Shown here piece after piece: positions 11,164 to 24,200 of a stretch of 64,000 bases of DNA (position 1 is its first letter; every line of letters starts with the position of its first letter). Position numbers and translations under genes: made by a program. Origin of the DNA: Serilophus lunatus (taxonomy: Eukaryota; Chordata; Aves; Passeriformes; Eurylaimidae); NCBI GenBank assembly GCA_013399895.1, contig VXBA01005600.1, forward strand, positions 745,994-809,993, written 5' to 3'. A model generated the notes under the pieces. It was not told the origin of the DNA and made no database searches. It saw nothing but the letters and a program-made list of their open reading frames with translations.

Positions 11164-14100
11164 GTCACTAAGTTGATTTGAATCTATTAATGTTCTTAAT
11201 ACTGCTTGATGCAGATAGTAACTGAGTATTTTACTCTATGTGTTCTGTAAAATGTTGGTCATTTTCACAAAGTTCTAGGGCCACCTGTGTTGTAGGCAAA
11301 TATAACTGAATTTGAGTTAGTTTGTAGATTGTGCTCTGACTTGGGAGTGTATTAAAAATAGTTTTGATGTGGTTCATTACATACCTTCAGGCAGTTTTAC
11401 CACTGACATTTATCTAAGGAGCAGCTTTTTACTCTTTGGGGGTGGTGGTTTTGTTGTTTTTTGTTTGTTTGTTTTCTAATAGGGAAAACAAAACTTGCAA
11501 GAGGGCAGTTTTTCATTCATCTGGGCTGATATGGTTAGCTCAATTGTTGCCTTTTTATTTTTCATCAGAAAGAGAAAGCAGATTAAAATCAAGTGCTACA
11601 ACAGAAATATCTTTTTACCCTTTTGGTAGAGTTTGTTATTTTATGTCAGGCAGGTACCAAGTATTTTACTGTGCTCATCTCTTTCTGATTAGCTTTTCTT
11701 CATTTTTGTCTTACAATAGCAGTCATGGTCTTGCACACTTACCACTGGAGGTGCATCCTATGCAAATTCAGAGCTGTTTCCAACATCAAAGTCTAATTTA
11801 ATGCCTCTAGGAAGTGGCTAGATTTTATTTTATCTTTGAATTTGCATCAGGGAGTGAAGATACTGAGCTGCAAATGAAAAGATGGTATAAGAGATTATGA
11901 CAAGATCATCATAAATTTTGACTCATTCATCTGCATCTGACAGCTTTTTTCTGATAGTACCTGTTCATAAAAGTATTACCTGTGTATGTGGTATCTTGGA
12001 CTGTTATAACTTGGGTATTTTGACCAAATATTGTTAAATGTGGAGATCTGACACATAATAACTGACTGGAGAACATACAAGCAGGCTTAGAGTTCATTTG
12101 TTCCTGTCTTTTGCATGTGGGCTGTGATCACTAGGAAAATCTGCTTCTTAGGCCCTTGTCTTTTCAGTTTGCTCTTTTCCCTTCCATATGTGTTTCCTCC
12201 AAAAGCCTTTTCAATGCTATTCCAGAATTCTTTCTTTACCTCTATATTTTCTCTTCCAGCAGCTCAGTTTTAGACACACTTGTATGATTCTTGTGAATTT
12301 TTGTGTCATCACTTCTCATCCCAGTGGAAGATGATCTGGTTCTGTTGGGATTTAGCCTTAATAATTACAGTGTTCACACCATTTGTTTCCCTGGTTATTC
12401 CAAGAATAATTAAAATGAGAATATAGACACAGCAGAAAAGCACTCTTTTGCAGTAGAAACACTCTCCTTGTCTATTATTCAGCCACTTGCAAATTTTATT
12501 TCATAATTATCCTCTGTCAGGTCTTGGAACTTCTTGCTTAACAGTGGCTCTGGTGGTGTACATTAGATGTGAAAAAAAATCAAGTTCTATGAAAATTGCT
12601 GAAAAGCCTGAAGTTTTGGTCTTTGAAGACCAATTAGACAGGCTATTTGGACATATGTATCCCAGACATAACTAGAAGAAATTATTTGAAAAATGTGGGG
12701 AAATTGCAGCCACTGTTTCTTGATTTCACCTGTTAAAGATGACAGAGCCCACATTTGAAATTCTGTAGGAGTTTGGGAATCAGAGATTACCATTCTCTGC
12801 AAGTAGACTTTGTCATGTTATGTGAATTTAGTCAGGTCTTCATTATTTCCTACATTTTTCTTGTTTATAGAGAGCAGAACAGCCAAATTTCAGTAAAGGA
12901 AAAATATAGCTACAAGAGTGACAGCATTACTAAACATTTCAGAGAACTTGTAAGCTACCGTGGTGAGAGTATACAATTTCAGATGAAGGAAATCCAACTC
13001 TGGAAATGCATGAAATTATTCAAACACATTTTCAAAACAGAATCATTAATAATTCATAAAGGTTAATCTTTGAACATTAGTGTTTTGCAAGAAGGTTTTT
13101 AAGTTACAGATAAATTGATCAATTTCCCAGTCTCATTGAAGTGGGATGGGATTATTTTTAAATAACTTTAAATGATGGTGCTATTTCATTAATTTTTTTC
13201 ATGCACTGAATCTTTATGTTCATGAATGAAATATAATGAGGCAGTAATAAATACTTTAACTTGCCTTTTGTAGACACAAGTACAGAACTATATGCCTGTG
13301 AAGACTGGAAGCACACTCCCTGTCCCTGTTGGGCACATGAGATATATTTAAGTGATAATATAAAATAAACAGAAATTCTGGATTTGGCACTTGATACGAA
13401 TATATATTGCTCCCTTTTATATTGAGATTATCACATTTGATGAGACTGGGCATAGATTATAGCATATTACTGGGGGATGTCCTAGGATTCTGTTAGAACC
13501 TTCCAGTTTGCAGCCATATTGTGCCAGATTTAAATCTAATGATGTTTTATATATGGGTAGTTATATCTATTGTATCTTCAGTTGCCATTTGATTCTTATT
13601 TAAATTGGAACTTATACTTCTAATTTATAGGTTTTTAATTCCACATGGGGTTATTTTTTAAATTAAGATTTGAAGCATTTTTTCCAATTTTGTTCTGTTT
13701 TAGGACGTGTAAATACTCCTCAAAGTGTAGTCTTGGGAGTGTGGGAGAACAGCACCAGGGCTAGTTTGGGATATTCATTTCAAATGCAGCAGTACTGGTT
13801 CAAATACAGGTCAAACAGCTGTTGTGGTTTTTCTCATGCAGCACCTTGTTTCAGCTCTGGATCAGTACATTTGACATAGATGGTTGTGATGTGGGATGAG
13901 GTGAAAAGACCTACCTGTGTGGCCTGTGATGAAGAAAGCAGTATTGCAGCAGGGCAGCTGGGTCCTTCATCTCTCTGGATTAAAAAGTTACGTGGAGCTT
14001 TTCTGAGGATCCACATTTGTCTTCTGAATTTTCACAAAAAGCTTTAAATATGATGTGACAGGCTGAGGAATTTGCCTTGTGTTACTGAGAGCGAGGGACT

Positions 14101-14942
14101 TGTCTCTTGATTAGGAGACACTAGGATGAGAAACCAAGTGGCTGTGATGCTTTATCCAGACAAGACAGCTCATTAAATATCAGCTAGAGAAGCAGTTTAG
14201 AGGCAACATAGTGGGTGCAAGTGCTGAGGCTCTCCTTGGATCGGTACGGTGACAGTTCAGGGCCCTCGGAAGTTTGCATCTGTTAGGCTTAAGGCAAACA
14301 CAGCTTCTTTCTTCATGGTCCAGGAGGAAATGATGGGAATGATAGTGCAGTCTGGATAGGAAAAAAAGGCTCCCTAAGGCCAAAAGATTGGTTGTCAAAT
14401 TGCCCAGACATTCACTGAATGCCAACATCGTATAGCATTGAGGAATGAGGAAAGAATTTGAGGTCAAGCAGAAACATTTACTGCAAGAGGATATATTTGA
14501 AAACTAGAGGTACTGTTGGTTTTCTAGTCTTTTCTGACTACTTTCATTGCATGGTTTCCTCTCTGCTCTTAGTAATTATGCTAATAGTATTGATTTAATC
14601 CTTTCAAAGAGTTGTTTGAATAATAATGAGATAATCCTCTTGACCCCCGGAGACACAGATAAAAATTTTTGAAAATTAAAAGTCCTTGTCCAGAAAAGGC
14701 AGATTTGATAGCAGCACTGCAGGTGAAGGGAAGTTCATGCCTAAAACTGGGGCATGCCCTCAGTTCATGTTCTTTTTGAAGAACAGCTTTTCTTGAGGGA
14801 GGAGGAGTGGAGTGAAGAAGAGGATGGCAAAGCAGCAGGCTAGGTAGAGGCTCAGATTCAGTAGTATGTTCACAGTTCCAGGCAGCAGTTCCCTCGGGAG
14901 CTGTGCCGCTGAACAGCTCAGATGATTTTCAGGATTTTCTTT
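11164..14942. other. Non-coding sequence
   Basis: AT-rich sequence with T/G-rich low complexity at 11435-11475. Open frames of 60-121 codons carry no motif I recognise. I see nothing else I can name. Confidence 0.6.
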
Positions 14943-15110
14943 ATGGAATCATAAAATGAACGCCCTGGGTTGAAAGCAACCTTAAATATTATCTAGCTCC
15001 AAGTCTCCTGTCATGGACAGGGGCACTTTTCACTAGACCAGGTTGCTCAGATCTCCGTCCAGCCAGGCCTTCAACCCTTCCAGGGAAGGGGCATCCACAA
15101 CTCATCTTGC
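14943..15110 (-). repeat. CR1 LINE 3' region, minus strand
   Basis: The + strand reads atggaatcataaaatgaacg, then cctgtcatggacaggggcac, agaccaggttgctcagatct and aacccttccagggaaggggc. This is the reverse complement of the CR1 3' region, so the element's tail points left. It is moderately diverged and truncated. Confidence 0.88.
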
Positions 15111-17559
15111 CCTTGTGTCTGTTTTCCTCCTCTTAATTTTAATACCTCCTAGTTTTGTTTTGCCTGAAAGTGGATCATGTATTTGCTCCTGAAATCTTTT
15201 GTATTTTTCCAGCTTCTGACATAGAGATGCCTTGATCATGGTGAAAATTTGAGATCCAATTGTGGTATTGGTGTTTCACAGAAAGGTTTTCTTCCTGTGA
15301 TGCTGCTGCAATCTCTGCCTTCCCAGCTGGATGCCAGCCTGGGTTTTTATGAGGTGTTTTGTTGCATCAGCACTGTTCCTTTCCTCCAGCTCTTCCCACC
15401 TGGCGTGATTTCACTCAAGGTTGAAAAGAGAAAGTGTCAAAAGTAGGGTAAAGAAATATTGGATGCTTATGCTCTCACCTAAGAATCCAATCCCTAGTGA
15501 GTGATGCTGTTTGTCTCAGTAGCTTCTTGTTTTATAACTGCTTTATGTTGTAACACAATTATCTCAGCATCAGGCCAGTTCTTTATTCACTTTACACTGA
15601 CACTTTTTAAACATCTCTCGTGATGTGGTGTCAGCTAGCACCAGAGGAGATAAGATCAAAGAGATTTACGCAGCTGAGTGTGAATGTATTTTCTGCTTGA
15701 AGGAATTAGAAGTTACATACATGTGTGATTGCTTACAGGATACTGAAAGGAACCTTGTATGAATTCAATGTACACTGTGTAAAACATGAACTCAAATCTG
15801 ATTTGCCCCAGGTACATAGTGCGACAGAAAGTTATTCTTGCTCCTGGTGTAAAATTGGAGGAACTTTGCTCAGTAGTGATTAATTTGGTATACCACATAT
15901 ACAGAGGAATATGAGTATTGATCTAAGCCATTAAAATGTATCATACTTCTATTATTTTATCAGTATTAACTGCATACAGAGACAACAAAATAAATTGTAA
16001 AATGTTTTCCAGTTCATAAAATTCAACAGTCTATTGCTCTGCCCTGGGTGACTATTAAGTTACAGTCACTCCTGTGGAAAGTGAGGAGCTGTGTATGCCT
16101 AGTAATGCATCAATAGGACAATGTGTGTCTTCTCAGTAGACTTGCACAGCAAATTCAGTGAGAAACCAAGTTCCTCCAATTTTCCTCTCTTCTTTTCTTC
16201 ACTTACCACCATTAGTTTTTTCTTTGAATGTGGTATAAATATTGAAGTTTCAGTCATTGATTATTATAGCAATATAATTCATCCATCCAGTGTAAGTATC
16301 TGCAGCATGACAGTGTAATTATCTGCTGGCTTTCCAGAAAATGCAATATGACTAATGATAAAAGTTGTTGTAGTTTTTTGTTCTGGTTTTTTTGAGTGGT
16401 TGGTTGAAGTTTTTGCTTGATGTTGTTTTATTAAAAACAAATAAGAAAGCCCTCAATTTTTTCTTCTTGTTTCAATATAAACTAATATAAACTCTCTGTG
16501 GAGTGTGAGATTCTAGTGATGACTCACTGGGCAATGAGACAGTGATCTCAGACACTGTAACATGAGGCAGAAAAGGTCATAAACTTACTTTCATAACAGG
16601 ATTATTCATACATTCATTCATTAAAAATTAAACTCATATGGAAGCATATGATGCATTGAAGTTGGCAAGTATTGGCAAATACTTCCTTGTAGTTTCTTTA
16701 GTTCTGATCAGCTGGTGTGAGTTGAAGTCACTCCAAATTAAATCTTGTCTTATTTAGTGTTGTTTATACCTGAAGTAAGTTAATTGTTCCTGTTGAAGAC
16801 AAGTGTCCTAAGTAGCTATGTAGTGTTTCAGAATCATAGCTTTATCTTCAAGGAGCAATGATTGGATGATTTCTTTGTTTTGATATTTAAGCCTTTAAAA
16901 TGAGCTAATATTTAAAAGAAAACTATGAAGTTATGTATCTCATTTTACCTAGAATTTGCTGGATTTTAAAATTGTACTGTTAAAAGTTGGTAGTTATTGT
17001 TGTTTAGTGTGTTTGGTTTGGGTGGATTTTTTTTGGAGTCATGCAGAAAAATTGATGTGCTCCAAAGTCTTGTGACATAGATACCTATTTGAGCATGACA
17101 GCATTACAGTGGGTTTTTTTTTCTCCATTAATTTTCTATGCTAGAATGCAGCTAAGAAAGGATTGGTTAGCCAGAGCTGAATGTTGTACTATGGAATTAT
17201 GTTAAACCAGCCGTTATAGGGTACACAGGGAGGCCTGTCAAGTGTATGGCTCCGTTGGCCAATATCAAATGCCTGTGAAAGAATCTAAAAACAGGGCGAG
17301 CATATAGTGGCAGACTGTGACTCAGGGTTGTCTTGAGCCAAGAGTGATATTTTTGAGGTTAATAGCCTTCAGCAGATTCCTTCTTATATGAATTTGCCTA
17401 ATCATGTTAGTACTTCTCTTGAATTCCACAGCAACATGACGCAGGGTGTTTCACAGTGATGGAGTACATAAAGAATTCTCTCTTACTGCTGATTCTAAAT
17501 CTATTGTTTGATAACATAACTTGATGCTGCATGCTCTTATTTAAAAAAAAAAATAAAGG
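15111..17559. other. Non-coding sequence
   Basis: AT-rich sequence with T/G-rich low-complexity tracts near 16370-16430. No exon, RNA gene or clear repeat is visible. Confidence 0.6.
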
Positions 17560-17950
17560 GGTGGGAAAATGTTTTCATTTTTTCAGCACGTCACTCATTT
17601 TATGAATCTTCAGCATATTCCCTCTCAGGCAGTTCTTTTCTTGGCTAAAAAAAAAAAAATTCCCAGTCTGTTCAGTTGTTTTGTGCAAAGAATCTTATGT
17701 TCTTTGGACCTTTCTTACTGCCCTTTTCTGTAGCTTTTCTAGTTGTAGAATATTAAGATGAGAACCAGAACTGTAATCATAAAGTGGTTGTGCCATAAAT
17801 TTATACAGTGATGCAATCAGTCTTTCCATTTCTATAACTTTCCTAATACTTGTCAACTGAGGACTTGTTTCTCTTCTCCCTATAACAATAGCTGTCTGCC
17901 CTTCCCACATTATTTAGAACATTATTGACTTGATTTTTATTTTAGTGGAT
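17560..17950 (-). repeat. Ancient CR1/L3-like LINE relic, minus strand
   Basis: The + strand segments tggacctttcttactgccct, gatgagaaccagaactgtaa, ccataaatttatacagtgat and ctttcctaatacttgtcaac follow the order of the reverse complement of old L3/CR1-type 3' regions shared by amniotes. Those contain a gagaccagaactg, accatggatttatata and tttctaatg series. It is far more diverged than the other CR1 copies here. The boundaries are approximate. The 71-codon minus frame at 17695-17910 lies inside it. Confidence 0.55.
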
Positions 17951-18227
17951 GTAGGAGTATACAAGTGACATGATACACTTCAAGGTAATTGCACCAGTTG
18001 CTATAAAATTTTTCAGATGTAACCAAGTCGTATTTGAGGCCACAACCACGACAAGTATTAGAAATAATTTAAAGCCTTTTTACAGTTCAGTGTTACAACA
18101 TTTTCGTTGTTCACAAGCAGAGTAGAAACTCAGGTTGGTGTTAGAATCCAAATGTAGCTAGACCTGCATCATACTTGCACATCAGCAGACAGACAAGATT
18201 TCTATGTCTACTCTTCTTTAATTGCAG

Positions 18228-18299
18228 GTATTTATGAGCCGCCATTTCTTGTATTATTGTGGTGAACCTACTCTGGATGTGAAGATTGCCTTTTGTCAG
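18228..18299 (+). CDS. MAPK10: MAPK10 first coding exon, JNK3-specific N-terminus
   Basis: The exon follows an acceptor at 18226-18227 (ctcttctttaattgcag) and ends before a GTGTGT donor at 18300. It has six untranslated bases (gtattt), then ATG at 18234 and 22 codons: MSRHFLYYCGE followed by PTLDVKIAFCQ. This is the N-terminal extension that distinguishes the longer JNK3 isoforms from JNK1 and JNK2. The exon ends in phase 0 after Gln22. Arg3 and Gly10 replace the Leu and Ser I recall in the human protein. Because the ATG lies inside an exon with a real acceptor, at least one untranslated exon must exist upstream. Translation could also start at the internal Met of the next exon (28091), as in the shorter JNK3 isoform. 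Confidence 0.93.
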
Positions 18300-21200
18300 G
18301 TGTGTGTTCCTTACAGGTAAAACAAGGTACAGTATATACTTGTACTTCATTTTTGTAATACATGCTATAATAAAAGAAATATATAAGTGAGTTTCAGCAG
18401 CTTACTGAGAATAATTGGTTATGAGAATGAGAGTAAATACAAAAAAATAGAAAAATACATCACAGAAACTACTTTTCTGTTTAAGTGTATTTTGTAGTTT
18501 GCTGTTAATGATTTTTGATTTTGTTTTGCTAAAATGTCAGTTAATAAAATTCAATTAAAAATATTTTATCTTAGCCTCTATCTTTCTGAGAAAGAGGCTT
18601 TTATATTGTAGCATGTGACTAATTTTCTTTCCCTTAGTTTACATCTTCTGGAAGTGTAAGGAAGGTAATTTAAAATTATGGTGTTTGTCTTGTTTCCCAT
18701 TGAAAAGATGTTCAGAGGCACACACAGAACCAAACTTACTCGCAATGTTTTTGTCAAAGTATTTGAGATAAAATCTACAGTATTTTGGATGCGTTTTTAG
18801 CACTGAATGAAGTTGATTCATATTGAATGGCTGTAGCAGATATGCAGAGAGGAATCATAAAAAAAAATACATACAAAGAGATATTATCCTGACATTGTAG
18901 GAAACACGATTCCATTCTTCAAGTACAAATAACTTTTCAAGGTCTTCAGATCTTCAGATTGATTCTCTTCAGGATAAAAGCTGGTTTAAACTTCATTTTA
19001 ATTTATTTTCTCCATAAAGATAGGCCCTGATCCAAATAACAGTCAGCACTATGTACAAGAACAGTCTCTAAATTACGTGTTCTGTTGCATTAAGACCTTG
19101 GCTGTCATGGATGCTCTTCATTTGTATTGCTTAGCGTGGGATGGGGGCTCTGTCTCTATATCTTGGTCCAAACATCCAGATCTTTATTTAGAAACTATGA
19201 ATAGTCTCCAGGAAGTAATGTTTTTTATTCTGTTCTTAGTAATTCTTCTGCTTTAAGTATAAAGTTCATTTGTACTTTTGGGAAACTTCTGTCTGATGAA
19301 ACTGTACATCTATAAGATTCTGTTAACAAAAGATGATGATGTCACAGCAGAACAGTTATCACCAGCAAGAGGGAGATATTGCCCCTCACATCTTGAGGTA
19401 TCTACAGCTGACAAGGATCCCAGCAGTATCTAGACAAGAAACCACAAAACTGTAGCTTTGAGTGAACATAATTCAAAGCAATAATTTTTTCATATGATTC
19501 AGGAAGTGCTAAATTTATTTCTACTGTATAATATATCATCTCATTTCTCCTTATACTTTAAAAGATATCAGAAAAAGTCCATGTAGTATAGTTTGGTCCT
19601 GAACTGTTACTTGTTAAGACTGGAGCCTCTAATGATGGTGCACTAGAATATAGAATTTATTCAATGAACTCTTGCAGTTTCGTGGCTCGTGTTTATTATG
19701 CACAGGTCCTGCTTCCATTTGAAATTTGTGCATCACTGCAGGCTTTCTATAAAACTTAAGAGCTGTGCTGAGGTGCCCTTTATAAAGCTAAAATATTGAA
19801 GAATGCCATGTACCATGGACATGGTTTTCTTGTAGCGTGTATTTGTTGATTTCTCTCTCATGGCCTAAAAGATGAAGCTTTGTGTGCTGTGAAGGAAAGT
19901 GACATACGCATCGTTATAGGCTCTTTCTCTTCACATAAGAGCTTATGTCACTGAGCATACTAGTTTTGTTAATGAAAGGCTAATTCAGCAGGAATAGAAT
20001 TTTAAGAATTTCCAACTTAAGGAAAAAAAGAAAAGCCCTTCTTGAGAAATATCTAGCAGCATAAGGAGAACCCTGTTTGTAGTATAAAAATACTTAAGTC
20101 TCAAAATACTGAACAATACTGGCCAATTCATGTTCTGAAACAATCATCTTTTTAAGGCTGATGAAAAGGGCATTTGCTTTTCTATCATGATAGAAAGGTA
20201 AGACAGGAAGGCTTATACAATTTCTTTAGACTTTTGTAAAGCTGATAACAGCAACAACCTTTGTCTGTAGGATCCTACACATTGTTAGTGAAGCACAAGC
20301 TAATGCAGAGTAGTGTATCTGGACAGGACATTAAACGTTAATACTGATAATTGCTAGCAATGCCTAAAAGTCACTGACTTCTTCATCCATATTTTTCTCT
20401 GTTTAGTCATTCACTATTTTTTTTTTGGTTCAATATCAAGACATGTATAGCCTGTCAGAATTCTCAAGTTTCATAACCTGTAGCTACAAGGGATACCTTT
20501 ATTTGGAATATAATTCTGTATTTTTTTTTCACTTGGAGCATTATTATTGAATTTTTGAAAAATACGTCTTTATTAGTAGTATTTCTGTGTTACGATATTT
20601 CCATACAGTTAAAACAATCAATCCTTTTTTAGCAGAAAAGCAGGCCATGGGATTACTCAGATCAGATACTGAGCACCTGACTATACATATTAAAGAAAAC
20701 ACTTAACATGAATCATGAATGTAAAATCACATGCTGTATCTTTGGTTATGCATCATCATTAGTCTTTATTTCCAAATTTAAACAACTTCACGTGCCAGAT
20801 ACAGTATATCAGTGTTTTTGCATACTGAAGATAAAATTGGTGCTGTACTGGTGCCATTAAAAGGAAACCTAGAATGAAATTTTTGTTTACGTGTTGAGGA
20901 TATTTTTTTGAAGTTCTAGTCAATTTGTACTTAAAAAACCAACCAAATAAACAAAGAATGCCAAAAGATTTTAAAACATTTCTCTCTAGACATCATTTTT
21001 TCCCCCCCTATAGTTTGCTAGCTTACTTTTATTTCTACAGTCATGCTTATCAATCTTGAATAAATCGTGTGTAGACTTCCTAGATGCATCAGTGACCATT
21101 TGAAAATCATAGTTTTAGAAAAATTTTCATTTTACCCACAGAAAAGATCAGCACTATCAACTGCATTGCTTTTTGTTTATTAGTTGACTTATCAGGTCTA

Positions 21201-24200
21201 TTTTTAAATTTTATTCTAACTTTGATAAACCACTTTTTTGTAACTACTGCTTTAATGAGATTTAATGGAATCGCCACTTTTCCCATTTAAGAAACTGCCT
21301 TGATGCAGAATGCTCTATAATTATGCCTTCTATCCAGTGAAGATTAATTAGCATCCATAAGCTTTCAGTAAGCATTGATATGTATCTCAGATTTCTAGGG
21401 GCAACACAATACCTCATGGAGTCTATTTCTAACTAGAAGTGGGATTAAATTATTTAACTCCATATAGCCTTTGTTTATAAAAGAGAGAATCTTTTTATTA
21501 GTTATTGTCTTCACAGCAAATACTGTAATGATGTAATGATACTGAGAATCTTTTTAGTACTTCATCTGTACTGTTGTTACATGCCTCTCAACCTTTGATT
21601 TTAAATAAAGTCAAGATGTGCACTGGGACACAGCACTTCATGCAGCCAGTCTTCTTGCTACCCTGCTTGCATAGTAGAAGAAAGCTTTCTTAATGTTGTG
21701 ATATTTTGGCCCATTTCTACTGATCCTATTTCTCTCTCCTAATCTTAATTGTGTCTTGCTTCTTCCCATGTTATTGCTTCTTTTTCAAAACTGGGGCCTC
21801 GCAACAAACAGAACACACTGCAGTGTTTCCTCTCTTCACATTTCTTAATGTGGCTGTTGATAGTGTTTTCCTCTGGTTTGGATACAGATTCACAGCGGGT
21901 CTTTGCTTTTCTCTCTGCTGCTGTGCCTGAAGGAGGTGTTTGCAAACATCTCTACAGGAGCCTTCTCACTTACTCTTAAATCTTTTTCCTGTATTTTTGG
22001 CTACATTTTTCATTTGGATCACTGATTTAGTTCCTGTCCATAAAGAAACCTCAATCTCAAAGAATCTTTTCTCTCAAACAAACAAACAAAACAAACAAAA
22101 CCCCCTAACCCAGCACTTATGAATATTGTACTCCATCTAATAAGATTTTTTTATATGATGTGTTAAAATGGAGTGAAGAAAGCAAATGTATAAAGATCAA
22201 TGACTAGTCAATCAAGATTGGGTTCTTTGCAGAACTCACTTTGCTAGTTGAAAGGCAAACTTCATAATGGAGCATAAGTTGTGCCTGGAGTTTTAGAGTA
22301 AGACTGCTGGAGGGAGATTAAAAGAAGGCAGAGAATTAATGTTTAAAACCCACTCAAAGCACGCTAAAATCAGGAAGTCTGGGTGATTGTTTTTTTACTT
22401 ACAGGTTGAGAATGAGGTGGAAAATTGGAGAACTGTGGTGTGATGTAATCGCCAAGATCAAAACCTATAATATTACATCCAAACATGCACACAAGATGAA
22501 AAACCTACTTTTTGTAGGAGATTTGATCCCTATCTGTGGAATTTTGAGTTCACAGAGAGCCAGAATAAGTGAGAAGTCTTGTCTTTATGGTGAGAAAAAT
22601 AGGTATAATTTCTGCCATAAATGTAGCATATACAGAACACACAACTGAAAATACTTTAGTAGGTCTTTCCACGCAAAGATACCTGTATTTTCCAAGTAGT
22701 GGTTTCTGTGGCCAAATTTACTGAGCAAAACCTGTTCAGTGTTAAATCCAAACCTGAAGGTTCAGTAAATTCATCTCAGAATTCTGGCACTTGAGTCTTC
22801 TGAGAAAATTACAGCTGTAGAAGTGGGAGGATAGCCATTAAATTAATAGTATTGTTTATTTAGCAGATGTGCACAGGTGAGCAGGTCTTACCTCTCTATA
22901 TTTTCAGAGCTGGCAAGAAGACTGAGGCTTTTGCCATCGATGTAAATTTCAATTTATGTAATCTCAGTGTCTGACTTCTAAGGTCAAACTGTAGCTTTAA
23001 GATATTATCCTTTTTTGGATCCTGAGGCAATCAAAGGCAGCATCTGCCTGTGAAATATGTTGTTGTCTATAGTGGTCTCTTTGTCTGCGATGGGGTGGAG
23101 ATGTGGGGCCACTGGGGAGCCATTGTGACTGCTGGCTCAGAACATCCTCTCTCCCGCACCTAGCTCATCTTTGGGCACTGTGCCAACTGCAAATTAGGAG
23201 TCAGCCTTTCAGTCCTCCATCTGCTTTGTTTCCTCCCCTGCACTTACACATTTGAAGTCATTCAGCTGATTTCAGTAGCCTTGCATCATAGCACCCTTGG
23301 AAGGGTGTTCCTGGGGGTGGTTCTGTGGGTGGACAGGGAAGGATGCTGACACAGGGGTCAAGTTTCCTCTCCACTGCTCACAGGCTCTGTGACAGCGCTC
23401 ATTGTCATGGAAATGCAGGGGAGACCAGTTTGTCTTAAACTGCCATTAGTATGATTGGTATTTATAAAAACTAAAATGTACAAGATACTGAGCTCTGAGA
23501 AATTGCAATATTTAGGCTCATCAATAATAGAAGGAATGATGTTCAGAAAGAAAGGTCTGTCAGTGAAATATAATAAATATAGTTATTTTCTTGGATAGAA
23601 ATTGACAAATAAAATAGGATATCAGAAAGCATTTCACCTCATAATATAGAGAATAACATCATTTTCTTTCTGCTATGCTTTTTAACTCTCTTGCACTCTG
23701 TGCTCTGAAAGAAAAAAGAATGCAGTTTGTAACTGTGTGAGCCAGTAAGTTGAGTTTCAATGAATTTTTAAATAATTGTTCTTTGAAAACATAATATATG
23801 TTCTCTAAACATTCAGTAATGGTAAGAGGATCTTTTTCCTTCATCTCAAAAGTTCAAGTGTTGACAATTAATTTTCTTATCTCCTCCTCAGTTGTTAGGA
23901 TACTAAGGAAACATCATTGCATATATGATTATACATTTAAGTGAGCCAACAAGAGTAGTTATGTTTTCAGGGCTGAAAAACTTTCACTACTTTTATGCTT
24001 AAGTTTCTCAGTATTGGAAGAAATAAAATGGCATTGTGGGAGTGTGTGTGTCTGTGTTGGAAGTTTTCAATTAGTTATTGAAAAGAGAGAATAATGCTAC
24101 ATACATTTTTGTACACATGAAATAGAAGTTAAGTTCCTATCACTGTTGAACCAATGCAATTCCACTGTCCAGATATTTATGGAAACTAAGGGCAAATGGC

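Noticed and set aside
12755..13066. 103-codon + strand frame
   Set aside because: No motif, no repeat match and no good start context beyond chance, so left out of the gene list.
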